NCBI GenBank assembly: GCA_964016885.1
Contig: OZ024740.1
Location: forward strand, 200,562,037-200,626,036
Length of the DNA stretch: 64,000 bases
DNA from: Eledone cirrhosa
Lineage: Eukaryota > Mollusca > Cephalopoda > Octopoda > Eledonidae
Direction: 5' to 3'
Part shown: positions 24,624-35,674 of the stretch, in pieces
How positions within the stretch are numbered: the first letter of the stretch is position 1
How the letters are laid out: each line of letters opens with the position of its first letter
Position numbers and translations under genes: made by a program
Notes under the pieces: generated by a model
Database searches by the model: none
What the model saw: the letters and a program-made list of their open reading frames with translations, nothing else
Told to the model about the DNA's origin: nothing

Positions 24624-24866
24624 CCCTCCCACCGCTTGCGACTGCTGGACTAGAACACAGCTGAGAATATATACTTTTCTCGTCTGTGTAAATGAGGTGA
24701 TTAATCTCATTTGCATATGAAGCGAAATCCTATTTCTTTTTTATTATAATTTGAACCAACTTATGCAGCTTCATATGCAAATGAGATTAATCACCTCATT
24801 TACACAGACGAGAAAAGTATATATTCTCGCTGTCTTCTAGACCAGCAGTCGCAAGCGGTGGGAGGG

Positions 24867-24910
24867 ACCGTCCTGACGAAGGCCAGTTAAGCCTAAAATG
24901 CATAGACGGT
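24867..24910 (+). ncRNA. Hammerhead ribozyme motif, type I (HHR-c, right arm), G12 mutated
   Basis: ACCGTC (24867-24872), CTGACGA (24873-24879), stem II AGGC/GCCT, then AAAA where GAAA is expected, palindrome ATGCAT, H17 = A, GACGGT (24905-24910). Stem I pairs perfectly over 6 bp. Loss of G12 should abolish cleavage. Confidence 0.75.
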
Positions 24911-25099
24911 TGTCCCCCTTGCTTCTACTGGACATCACCAGAGTGCGTTAGCTCCCGGGTGTCTGCATAGCTGCGGCTTCCTAAAACTGTATTTCTTTGG
25001 AGGTACGAAATATTTCTACATATTGTATAAAGCTATGCTTGAAGCGAAATACTATTTCTTTCTTATATATATATATATTTCTTTTTTTGGTGTTATAGT

Positions 25100-25764
25100 C
25101 ACTTATATATTCTGAAATACTGCTGGCTTCACGCTCACAACAATTTCTATACTTTCATTTATATTTATACTCGGAATTTCCTAGAGTGCTTAACATTATT
25201 TGTGACTAATCCCGGTCTTTTTTTTTTTTTTAAACCGCGATAATATTGCTATTTTGCTGAATCCTTACACTTGTAGAGTTTTATTTCGGAATGTTTTTTG
25301 ACTGCAGTTTCCTGTAAACAGACATTTGTCTCATTCTGACGTCACCACCCATGTCTCTCCTTGTGCGTTTAGTTTTCATAATTACGTACGAGGTGAACTA
25401 GCCTGTTTTTAAATTCCCTTTTTGGCATATTCTACAGTAGTTTGGGGGTTATCGTATTTGAGCCCTGCTGATGAACGACTCCAACCGTGACCATCCCCAC
25501 TGAAAGTTTCGCGAAATAGTCTTTTTAAGACTATACAGAGCATTTTAGTTTTTTCCAGATTGATGGATGAGTATTTAGACTATATTTTATTCTGAGTTAA
25601 GGCTCTATTGATTTTTCCCTGGATTTCACAAAATTCTATGGAAAAATCTGTCTTGATTTTTTTAAAATTGAGTTTGAATTATTTTCCCACATCTTACGTT
25701 AACTATTTTTCCATTTTGACGTTATAAAATATTGTTGGCTTCACGCTCACAACAATTTCTATAC

Positions 25765-25775
<11 letters not shown>
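25100..25775. repeat. Element-like segment flanked by ~50-bp direct repeats
   Basis: A segment containing GCTTCACGCTCACAACAATT and TCTATACTTTCAT occurs at about 25105-25165 and again at about 25725-25775 in the same orientation. The 560 bp between are AT-rich and contain CTGATGA (25469) and GAAA, but without a workable stem II. This could be a small element with terminal direct repeats, or a chance partial duplication. Confidence 0.5.
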
Positions 25776-25804
<29 letters not shown>

Positions 25805-25977
25805 CGTTCCTTCGCGCACAAGGCGCCAGGGTACGCATGTATTGTCCAATCAAATTCCAGTGTGGTTCAATGGCGGGTTAATAAATTAACGGGCCAGAAC
25901 AAGTATAAACAAGGTTTAGTAAATAAAGAAAAAATTTCAAAATAAATTTTAAAAAATTGACTTTACCTACTATAGTT

Positions 25978-26061
25978 ACCTTTACCGATCGGTTTCGAAT
26001 CCCAAAAATAAAACGGAGACCATACGGCCTTCGTTGCAAAGAAAGATTCTCGTCAGAAGGT
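25978..26061 (-). ncRNA. Hammerhead ribozyme motif, type I, long stem II loop (HHR-d)
   Basis: Minus strand: ACCTT, CTGACGA (26056-26050), stem II GAATC/GATTC closing a 43-nt loop, GAAA (25996-25993), palindrome ACCGATCGGT as stem III, H17 = A (25983), then AAGGT (25982-25978). Stem I pairs perfectly over 5 bp. Core intact. Confidence 0.75.
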
Positions 26062-26520
26062 TCTTTTCATTCAAAGAATATAAAATTCCTGAATTTAAAT
26101 CACAAACTAGCGCTATCAAAAACTGTTCCTGGGATGAGAGTGGATGATGTAGAACAGGTTTATCAAGGGCCGTAGCAAAGATAGAGGCAAAAGGAGGTAG
26201 GTCAAACTAGCCCCAGCTATTACTAGCAGCAGACGGAACGACCAGGTTTGTTCTCAACGTTAGTGGAGGTAGTAGTAATATGAAATACGTTCCTTCGCGC
26301 ACAAGGCGCCAGGGTACGCATGTATTGTCCAACCAAATGCCAGTGTGGTTCAATGGCGGGTTAATAAATTAACGGGCCAGAACAAATATAAACAAGGTTA
26401 TCTTTGCTACGGCCCTTGATAAACCTGTTCTACATCATCCACTCTCATCCCAGGAACAGTTTTTGATAGCGCTAGTTTGTGATTTAAATTCAGGAATTTT
26501 ATATTCTTTAAATGAAAAGA

Positions 26521-26604
26521 AACTTCTGACGAGAATCTTTCTTTGCAACGAAGTCCGTATGGTCTCCGTTTTATTTTTGGGATTCGAAACCGATCGGTAA
26601 AGGT
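26521..26604 (+). ncRNA. Hammerhead ribozyme motif, type I, long stem II loop (HHR-e)
   Basis: Inverted counterpart of HHR-d: AACTT, CTGACGA (26526-26532), GAATC/GATTC with a 43-nt loop, GAAA (26586-26589), ACCGATCGGT, H17 = A (26599), AAGGT. Stem I has one mismatch. The core is intact. Confidence 0.7.
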
Positions 26605-26671
26605 AACTATAGTAGGTAAAGTCAATTTTTTAAAATTTATTTTGACATTTTTTCATTATTTACTAAACCTT

Positions 26672-26788
<117 letters not shown>

Positions 26789-26789
26789 A

Positions 26790-27030
26790 CCTAGTGGTAA
26801 CGGTGTTGGACTTACGATCATAATGTTGTGGGTTCGATTCCAGGGCTGCGTGTTGTGTTCTTGAACAAAACACTTCATTTCACGTTGCTCCAGTATACTC
26901 AGCTGAAAATGAGTACCAGCAATAGCTGAATGTTTAACCCTACGATGGACTGGCGTCCTGTCCAGGGGGGAGTCTTGTACTCTCAGTCGCTTCACGCCAT
27001 GAAACCGGAATAAGCACCGGCCAAATGAGC
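26790..27030 (+). mobile_element. tRNA-derived SINE, second family
   Basis: An A-box-like TAGTGGTAACGGTG and an exact B-box GGTTCGATTCC (26831-26841) mark a tRNA-like head. The body continues ACACTTCATTTCACGTTGCTCC and ACTGGCGTCCTGTCCAGGGG, a repeat body shared with the minus-strand copy at 40905-41056. The family is unrelated in sequence to the GTCGATAAAATAAAG SINEs of this window. Confidence 0.75.
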
Positions 27031-27061
27031 CTTCTGTCTTAAGACAGGCTTTAGACTTTAG

Positions 27062-27120
<59 letters not shown>

Positions 27121-27499
27121 CACACACACATATATACACAAACATATGTGTGTGTTTTTGTGTGAGTGTGTATACAGATATATTTAGATATAAATATATG
27201 TATATATAGTTCTGTGTGCATACTCTCTTTACATATATAATATTTAACTTAAGGAAAGCAAATATAAAAAAAAAATATGACGACACTACTCGCTGCGCGA
27301 ACAAAAGGTCTGGACATTTCTTCATCCGTTTTAAATTATAGATCAGCTTAAATCTTGTTGAATTGCTGGTTTGTATTCGAAGTAAGATGTCCTCATTAAC
27401 AATATCTGAGAACATCAAAAGGTAAGGCAAATTGTATTGCAGTCTTGACTTTTGTTAATAGCTCTTGATTTGTTCATGAGATTAAAGAATGGTATTTAA

Positions 27500-30484
27500 C
27501 TAATGTAATGGTACGCGATGAGGCACACCCACAGCCCCGGTGGACAGAATGGAGAAGGCGTTTCCCCGGAGGACGGCAAGGCAGACGTGCTGGAAAAGCC
27601 ACTCCAGCTCGCGGGGCTCACACCTACGGCTGGCCAGCTCAGCGCCTATGGTGGTGAGTAAGGAGGTAGCCCTGGGACCGAGGACACCAGAAGTTTCCAC
27701 TGCCTGGAGAACGACCGCAAACCTGTCGGAGAGCGACCGGTATTTGAGGAGTTTGGCCCCCTCAGCCCGACGTGCAGCAGAACCTGGGTCAGTCATAGAC
27801 TGCACCAGGTTGCAGCTGCAGAAAGTGTCGGTGCAAGTGGCATCCCAGACGAGGGGTTTGCCACCGCGGAACGGGAAGATGGTCATGCCATCTGGCCTTT
27901 TGCCGTCCCCTCTATCCAGCCCCACCGGCTCGAACTGGGAAGGAAGCCTGCAGCGCCCAAGGCACGCTTAATGACCTCGTTGAGGGCAGTATGGCATGGA
28001 ATTCGGCTGGCACTGTGGCAACAGGAAAGCGGGTGGAGGCCGAAAGCGCAGCAACATTGGTGTGGCTGGCAGATCCGGAGGCCGAGCCTCAGGGAAACGC
28101 CGTTTCGCAGGCTATGGTTGTCTAGCAGCATGCCAGTGGAGAAGGAGGGCAGAGCATGGAGCCAGGCATCACTGTGGTGTTTGGAGGCCGCACAAAAACA
28201 AGCAAGGCGGTGCTGCTCGAGCTGGCGCGTCAGCCTGTCTGAGGCCAGGCTGCACTGGATGGCATCTCAAGTGCGTTGGGGGGACTTGACGTCAACAGAG
28301 GGAGAAGGAGGAGAGACGTCTACTGGGCTAAGTCCCAGCCGATCTCACGTCTCACAGGCGGCCACACGTTCTCTGAACACAGAGTGTTCTGTTGTGTTTT
28401 GAAGAACCCTGCTGACGACGACGCGGCACGAGGTTACCGACGAAAGATACGCCGGCAAAGCTAGTGAGATCGGGGACCGGAGGCCTAGGCCGCCATACCT
28501 GACCGGTAAAGTGGCCTGTTGCCCCCATATGTCGTCAAACCTGACGTTGCATATCCCCTCGGCTGCTGCTCGGATACAAGTATCGAGGTCAGCGAGGAGA
28601 GATGTCTGGGTCTAGCATGGAGCGCTGCGGAATGTATAGAGGAGCTTCGGCATGGCGAAGCAGTTCCAAAGCAGAAAGAGAGCTGGGTGGCCGTCAATCA
28701 AGCCCAGTCGGCTCGTGAGAGTCTGGAGCTGTTGAAGCCTGGACCTGATGGTGGAGCGGATGGCCGGCGGGTGGATCGGTGACCCGAGGATGAGGACATC
28801 TTATTTGGGCATCACCTGAACCTGACGGAGAATGGACCGCACGTCCAAAACGGATGCTGCAAAGCTCAGAGCATCTAGGCTGACGTTCATCACCTCCGAC
28901 ATGGCCGAGTTGACCTGGAGGCCGATTCCCGCCAGAGCAGGAACCACCGATTGAAGGTCTTGGCAGACCGTCCGTACGGGCCCGCCCAACGTAGCATCAT
29001 CCAGATACCAAACATTGAGAGGGGCCGTGATACTCCGGGCGATGTGGTCAACACCAAGGGCGAACAGGAGGGGTCCCAAAGTGTCGCCCTGTTGGACCCC
29101 AGTAGCCGAGGGTATGACCGTATCAGCAGCTAGGAGCATGCTCGGGGCTCCATATGACAGGTAGGCCAGCGGGTAGGGAGAGGTGGCTCGGCTGAGGCAG
29201 GCCTCGAGCAGATGATCCCGGCGTAAAGAGTTAAATGCATTCCTCATGTCAAGCTTGACAATCAGGTGCATGGAGTCCCTGGATGCCGGTACCGATGGGT
29301 AGCTGCTGAAGAACTGCCTGATTGCATGAGAGGCTCCCTCACAGCCACCGGACACGCCGACAACCAGTTGCGCCGGACCAAACTACTCACCCAGTTCATG
29401 TGTGACGAACTTGCAGATCACCATGGCAGCCAGCCTCCGAAAGACATTGCCCACAGCAATGGGGCGTATGCCACCCTCTTTCTTCCTGAGATCGGTGAAG
29501 CTGGCCGAAAAAAAGAGGCCTTGGGCGTAAGGGTCGAGGGTACCATGAATGAGCCTATTGGTGAGCGCCACAATTGCACTCAGAAGGCGGCGCCCGGCCT
29601 CAGCGGAGACGGGGGATGTCAACTCCTTGAGGTGGCCTGGTCGGAGACCATCAACACCTCTGCAGCTGCTAGCTGGGAAGGACCTGATGGGGGACATGAT
29701 ATCTGCATCAGTAGCCACAAGGAGCAGGTGGGGTCGGATGGGGGTATCGGTCTGAGATCAGTGGGTGGATTAGGGTGTTTGAGCCGCAGAGCAGCCAGGA
29801 TCTCCTCGGTGGGTTGGAGGACAGTGTCCTCTGAGGCAACAACTCTTACTGCGGCCGAAATATCACCCATGAGAAGCTTTGCGTTTACCTGGTCACGCAA
29901 ACGCTTGGCGCTGGCCTCGGGGGTGGAGGATAGGGGGTACCTGAGGGTGGGGTGTGTGGCGTCACTGGGCACGCTTGGAATGGGCGCTCGCCCAAATGAC
30001 GAAATAGAACAGCCGCTCCCAGTCATTGGCTCAATTGGAGTCCAGGGCGCTCTCAATCGAGGAAGCGAGGGCATCGGCCACCGGCACCCGTGCCGCTCTG
30101 GGCACCCTGAGTGGGATTTTCCGCCTGAGCCGAGCGATGTTGACCAGCGAGGCTCGGGCGTCAGGCAAGCTCGCTGTCCCATCTGGTGGAGTGCTAGACG
30201 GCCGTGGCTGGGAAGACCTGGGGAAGAGCAGCTGCTGCACCTCCACGCTGCGAGGGCATTGGAAGCTCGACGAGTCAAGCCAACGCAGGTGAGGTGGTAG
30301 AAGCAGCCGCACCCCAAACAGTCCGGCCCCTCTTCCGTTTGTTAGTAGTGCCGCAAGTGCTGCAGGTGTCGATTTGGAGGGGTGGGGATGGGGCGTGGAG
30401 CCGGGGACTGGGGCACCGATCGGCATCAGGGTGGGTGGCTGGTGTGTGTGGTTGGAAGGGAAAGTGCTGGTAAGAGGGCAGCAT
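27500..30484 (-). pseudogene. Second LINE family: PHD finger + YLDD reverse transcriptase, frameshifted
   Basis: GC-rich and read on the minus strand. The N-terminus shows CSTCG, then (one-base shift) PDCLGCGCFYHLTCVGL and WRCSSC, a C4HC3 PHD-type zinc finger. 29718-29383 carries RGVDGLRPGHLKEL and IRPIAVGNVFRRLA; 29355-28801 carries LIVKLDMRNAFNSLRRDHL, GVQQGDTLGPLLFALGVDH and WYLDDATLGG (catalytic DD). The C-terminus (27925-27500) has GGKPLVWDATCTDTF and SRRCEPRELEWLFQ. No APE endonuclease is seen. Whether the WDATCTDTF region is a restriction-like nuclease is unproven. At least four frameshifts or stops. A fragment of the same family lies at 16228-16550. Confidence 0.75.
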
Positions 30485-30629
30485 AGCTCACCTATAGATA
30501 GGGAGGTGCCAGAAAACGAGAGCGAAAAGGGGCTGCATGGAGGGGGAGACACAAGAAGGTAGAATGGCAGTAAATGAATGAGTGAATGGATGGATGTACA
30601 CACAAAAAAGGGGGGAGGGGGGAACAAGG

Positions 30630-32280
30630 GGTTGTTCCCAGCGGAAAGACCCAGAATTCAACACACACACATGCGAGCAACTGAGCAGTTTGTCAAAGAC
30701 GATATTTGGTATTTATTTCAAGCTGAATACGTTTGTATTTTCTTTATACAGTCTAGTATTCCAATTTAAACGCAAATTGCTGCATTGTTGAGATGTTGAC
30801 AATGAAACAGTGAATGAGTTTATAGACATTGTGAGATAGGTTTGAGAAACTGATTAGAAGGCAAGGTCAGTGACATTAGTACTTGCAGATATTTGCGGAT
30901 ATATTCTACATGCTGAAAGACGTTGTTGATGGAAGTTAGAATAAAATATGGCAAGAATTATGGAAGTGTAAAAACATTGCAAATAAATGAGATGCAGATT
31001 GAAAGATGTATACGAAGATTACGATATTAATAGCGTGAATACATACATAGAGAATGTAGACAGATAAATAGAAAGAAAGAGAGCGAGAGAGTGATACAAA
31101 ATAGAGTTACAGAATAGAGTTACGTAAATACGAGTGTTAAATTTAGCGAAATACCTCTTGTTGCCATTAATATTTTAGCTAATACATCATCATAAGCATC
31201 ATCATCATCACCATGAAAATAACCACCACCACCATTAACGACATCATCGCCAGCATTGTCTTCATGATCATCCTCATCATCATTATAATCATCAAGATCA
31301 ACAATGTTCGATTGTAGGAGCAGAAGACCAGCATCGTTCTCCACCCATTACAACTTTCGTAATCAATTATTATCGCATGGTCGAATAATTAACAGTGGTC
31401 ATGGGTTGGATGCGGACGCCTTGATGAAATTGGAACACAAAACAGAAAATATATTGTAAATTTTTTAGTTCAGCACTGTACCAACTCCATCAATCCATCG
31501 TCCTGAACTGGTAGTTTACTTTATTGAACAAGAATAATGAAAGATAAGGTTAGCATTGGCGAGATATAAATGCAGATTGTGGAATGCTGTTTGAAGCACC
31601 ACAAGTTAATCTGACGTTCTTATAACTTCTAGCCACCTGCCTGGTTTAATATATACAGAAACACAGAATACGACGTGTTGATAGAGGGAGACGGTAAATA
31701 ATGACGCTGAGAATATTAAAATAATTATGACGCAGGAAGAATTAAGATGATTAAGTCTTTCATAAAAATATATTGGGACAGGGGATGAGCGTCCTTATTC
31801 AAAACTGCGCTACATATCAAGAATCTTTCAAACATTATTTATAAAAACTATATAAGATGTTGCTTTCCATACGACAGTATTCTTTAGTAAGTAAGAAGTA
31901 AGTGTATGTTGAAGTTGAATAGAAATCCTAAATTATGTATACAGTGCTCTTACATAGAAACAGAGTCGGGTGTGATATGATGATAGCTTTAAATATTTAC
32001 ATATAGTACATCTCTCAATATATGCCTTTACTCTGAGAATTGATAAAATGCGCGGAAGAAGAGAAATATTTTGTCTGTAAATGTTTACATCTTAATAACT
32101 TTAGATATTTTTTTTATTTATCTACTTATTTATTCATTTATTTATTTCCATGATCTTGATGAAAGAACATTACATATGACTTTTACAGGGCGACATTCAT
32201 AGTTTTGCTGCTCTACTACATAAGCGGGCTCCTGCAGGAACTCATTACTAAGTAAATATATTGAGTTGAAGTTCATATTC
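30630..32280. other. AT-rich sequence without recognisable gene
   Basis: No RT, SINE or ribozyme motif was found. A TCA/CCA trinucleotide-rich patch lies at about 31185-31300; the acidic open frame across it is low complexity. This is the longest stretch in the window that looks single-copy by eye. Confidence 0.5.
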
Positions 32281-32341
32281 ACGCATATATATATATATAC
32301 GATATTAAACAAATGGAAACTACATTTATAAAACCATATTT

Positions 32342-32609
32342 ATTTCATTATATATATTTAAGGGCGGTGGATTGGCAGTATCGGTAGAGGGTCGGGACGC
32401 CATGCTTTGAAGCATAGAGTTACCTCCCTTTATGATCTGAGTTCAAATCCCGCCGAGGTTAACTTTGCCTTTCATCCTTACGGGGTCGATAAAATAAAGT
32501 ACCAGTAATACACTGGGAAAATTGCTGGCCTTGCGCCAAAAGTAGAAACAATTATATATATTTCAGGGATATCATATTAAAAATATGGTATGCCCTCTTC
32601 AGACAAAAT
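32342..32609 (-). ncRNA. Hammerhead ribozyme motif, type I (HHR-f), interrupted by a SINE
   Basis: Minus strand: ATTTTGT (32609-32603), CTGAAGA (32602-32596), stem II GGGCATACCATATT/AATATGATATCCCT with two mismatches, GAAA (32564-32561) and the start of stem III. The SINE at 32360-32550 then intervenes, with a 13-bp duplication. The rest of stem III, H17 and ATGAAAT (32348-32342) lie on its far side. Removing the SINE and one duplicate leaves a layout equivalent to HHR-i at 42291. The core is intact but the motif is split. Confidence 0.75.
32360..32550 (+). mobile_element. Octopus-type tRNA-derived SINE, full length, with TSD
   Basis: Head GGGCGGTGGATTGGCAGTAT, B-box-like GAGTTCAAATCCCGCC, core GGGGTCGATAAAATAAAGTA and tail GCGCCAAAAGTAGAAACA. 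It is flanked by the 13-bp target-site duplication ATTATATATATTT (32347-32359 and 32551-32563), which lies in the hammerhead of the older repeat. Confidence 0.9.
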
Positions 32610-32856
32610 ACAATATATAAACAGTTTTATAAATAAATTTGACATACCTTAAAAAATTTAACAACTTCCATTTTAAAAAGTTGTCATGGTAGTGAAAATG
32701 TTAAGGACAGTTAGAAAGAAAGACGGAGAAAAAAGAAAAAAAAAAAAAAAAAAAAGAAGGAAGAAAAAAAGAAAGAGCGGAAGGTGAAGAAGATGAAGAA
32801 ATGTATGTAAAGAGAAAAACACCAAATGAGAGATTTATGAGGGAAGGGGGTACTGT

Positions 32857-32889
<33 letters not shown>

Positions 32890-33140
32890 GTGTTAAGGAT
32901 ACGGGGAGAAATAAAAACAGGGAGAAATAAAAAAAACAAATAAGGAGAGGTAGATCGAGTAATATCTATTATACGAGGTGGGGGAGATAGGGGAGGGGTG
33001 AGATACAGTTTAAACAGCCGATACATAAGTCCCGTCAAATGTAGAGGGAGGAGGAGAGGAGACATACCCAGAAATAAAAATGATAGTTTTCAAATATTAT
33101 GTTTCATCAGTCTATCAATTCTTATGAATTATAATGTAAA
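32610..33140. other. Non-coding spacer with poly-A and TTTA repeats
   Basis: The first part to about 32660 continues the HHR-f repeat. Then come A/G-rich sequence with a 22-bp poly-A (32733-32754), (TTTA)n at 32860-32890, and nothing coding. Confidence 0.5.
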
Positions 33141-33144
33141 TATC

Positions 33145-34772
33145 AAAATCTGACCTGGGTAAACTTAGCAAAAACATTCTAGACAGGGTGATACAGCAAA
33201 TTAAGAACTTGAATTGTTTACCTAACTTAAGCTTGTGGAAGGGAACTGGAGAGGTTATTGAGTGGTTTAAAGAAATTAAATATAACAATAATAATAAATT
33301 TTTTCAACTAGATATTGCTAACTACTATTCATCTATTACCCCTAACCTACTAAATAAGGCACTAAATTATGCATTCAAACATACAGACCTAACTAGCAAT
33401 GAAATGCACATTATACTATCGGCAAGGAAAACATTGATAGAATTTAATAACCAACTATGGACTAGGGCAGATAGAGATAGCAATTTTGACATTACTATGG
33501 GATCATCTGACTCAGCTCAGGTAACAGACCTTGTGGGCCTATTTATAATTAATTCGCTGCATAGGAAAATACCCGGTGCTACCGGAGGATTATATCGAGA
33601 TGACATGCTTTTACTTATTGAAAATAATAACTCTGAACTAAATAGAAAAAGAAAACAAATTATACAATTTTTTAATTACCTTAATCTAAAAATAGAAATT
33701 GAGAATAACCATAGAATAGTCAATTTCCTAGATGTAACATTAAATCTAAACACATGTCTTCACTATCCATTTCACAAGTTAAATGAAAACTTGAATTATG
33801 TCAACTTTAACTCCAACCACCCCAGATCTGTTAAAAATACTATAGTGAACTCTGTTCAAAAACGTATCTCTAGAATCTCATCTAATAAAAATATTTTCGA
33901 CCAAAAAGCCCAGTATTACAATGAAGCGTTAGCTAGAGCAGGATATAGTGATAAAATTATGTACATCGATAATAATAGACAAACTAACCAAAATAACAAC
34001 AATTTTAATTACGGTAACAACTTTAACAACTATAATAGAAAGAATTACAATAATTCCAAAAACCAGAAGAGAAATGGAACTAGAAACATAATTTGGTTTG
34101 CCCCCCCCCCCCCCCCCTTTCTCACTAAACATTAAAACCCACATCGCTAAGCTATTTTTTAATGCTCTTGACAAACGATTCCCTAGAACACATAGGTATC
34201 ACTCAATTTTCAATAGACATGCTGTGGGGTTAACCTGCTCGTCCACCAAAGATTTGGCACAAGGTGTTGATAGAGTAAATGGTGGGAGTCTGGGGCCTGG
34301 CCAGGGTACCGATAGTGGCATAAACAATATTCAAGTGGACAACTGTGGCTGTGGAGATAGATCTAGATGCCCGTTAAATAACAATTGCTTAGTTAAAGAT
34401 ATAATGTGCAACTGTGGTGTTGGAACTGACTTAAATTCGTTTGATTATGTTGGTTCCGCCTCGACGGAATTTGGGCTTCGCTATAGTGGTCACGGGGGTT
34501 CTTTCACGGATCCAAACAGGGGGTCTTCAACGTCACTGTCGGGCTTGCTCTGGCGGCTTGGGCATGATGGCATTGGATATTCGACGGTTTGGAATATAGT
34601 CTCAAGGGGGATTCCTTTTGACTCCTCTTCTGGGACGTGTAACCTCTGCGCGGAGGAGATGTTTTTTATACTAAAATCTAGAAGTTCCCTTGTCTTGCGG
34701 ACCAATTTGTTCGGTTGCTGCAGACATGGATTGAGCTCAGCTTTTGAGTGTAAATATAAATTTAAAGTGTAG
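33145..34772 (+). pseudogene. PLE E3: reverse transcriptase + GIY-YIG-like domain, split at a poly-C tract
   Basis: 5'-truncated at DLGKLSKNILDR. The RT (33188-34135) has FFQLDIANYYSSITPNLL (catalytic Asp), FDITMGSSDSAQVTDLVGLF, GGLYRDDMLLLI (catalytic DD), VNFLDVTLNL, NFNSNHPRSVKN and KNIFDQKAQYYNEALARAGY. An Asn-rich linker reaches NIIWFAPPPP, where 16-18 consecutive C (near 34100) shift the frame. The second frame (34098-34772) resumes with RFPRTHRYHSIFNRHAV, CGCGDRSRCPLNNNC, FDYVGSASTEFGLRYSGH (position of YIG, here YVG) and CNLCAEEMFFIL. AT-richer codon use than E1. Apart from the tract, no stop interrupts either part. Confidence 0.8.
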
Positions 34773-35670
34773 TGTATTTACTTAAGACTCTTAATTATTT
34801 TAGAAAACTTGGCGATAGGTCTTTCGATTCCTTCAATTCCTTAAACCTTCTTCATGAGTATATAATTAATAATATAGTTAACCTACATTAAAATGGTGAT
34901 GCTCCCAGTCTATTGAATAAAATGTTTAGGCTAGATAAACTTCTATGATAAATATGGGAGCATCTGTGGAGCAACCGGGTATCCTAAAGTCTTTTTGAGG
35001 GATTTCTGCTGAATAGGTTTGGTGAATAATTTTGGTTTTGTTTGCTTTTAATTCTGATTGCTTCTGGTGAACTTGGCGGTATATTGTCGGATGGATTGGA
35101 AGGATTGATTGATATGCGGGGCACGCTGTGTTTTTGCGGCCCTAGATATTCTGGGGAGTGAAATATTCTTGGCGTTTTTAATATTTTAGTATATTGATGT
35201 CTGTTCTATTCTATGCTTGGGCGGTGGTCATGTGGGGGAGGGCAGGAGTATTGTTATTATTAATGGTGTATATTTTATGTGTATATATGTATGTATGTAC
35301 ATGTATGTATGGTGGAATCTTTTTTGACGCAGTGAAGATTTTCGTGTGAAATAAGAATTATATATCTTTTCTATTCTATGCTTGAACGATAATCATGTAA
35401 GAGAGGGCAAGAATATTATTGTTATTAATAATGTATATTTTATGTATATGTGTGTATGTATGTACATATGTGTATGGTAAAATCTTTTTAGCGCAGTGAG
35501 GATTTTCATGTGAAATAAAAATTTACAGAGATGATCACGTAAACTCACATGTATTTATAATGTCTATTTGAGATGACCTTCTCTTTTTCTTTCTCTTTTT
35601 TCTTTTTCTCTTTTTTCATGAAAATACATATATACCTATGTATTTCAGTTTTTTTAAAGTTTTATCTCAG
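34773..35670 (+). other. Presumed 3' region of PLE E3
   Basis: Non-coding. A hairpin GATGCTCCCA..TGGGAGCATC spans 34901-34974. About 165 bp at 35202-35369 are repeated at 35370-35527 with roughly 20% differences. No complete hammerhead was found. Association with E3 is by position only. Confidence 0.45.
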
Positions 35671-35674
35671 ATTT

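Larger units (their letters stand above)
24478..25014. repeat. Large inverted repeat (~245-bp arms) carrying a hammerhead in each arm
   Basis: The left arm (about 24478-24725) and right arm (about 24772-25014) are reverse complements with roughly a dozen differences. The spacer, about 45 bp, is AT-rich. Both ends read ATTTCGTA[CT]CTCCAAAGAAAT or its complement. The ribozyme motifs lie at equivalent places in the arms. Confidence 0.85.

Noticed and set aside
25466..25530. CTGATGA followed by GAAA, a possible hammerhead
   Set aside because: No stem II can be formed between the boxes and the flanks do not pair as stem I.
25957..26625. Identical-looking 72-codon frames on opposite strands
   Set aside because: They reflect the inverted-repeat arms that carry the hammerheads; basic composition only, no known domain.
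28380..28445. CTGACGA..CGAAAG on the plus strand
   Set aside because: Lies in GC-rich LINE coding sequence; stems I and III do not pair, so this is coincidence.
29266..30300. 344-codon plus-strand frame
   Set aside because: Antisense to the GC-rich PHD-finger LINE; it shows no domain or motif, and the sense strand carries the RT.
35325..35515. GTGAAGA/GTGAGGA followed by GTGTGAAA or ATGTGAAA in both halves of a tandem duplication
   Set aside because: The first core base is G and the nine intervening bases cannot form stem II.
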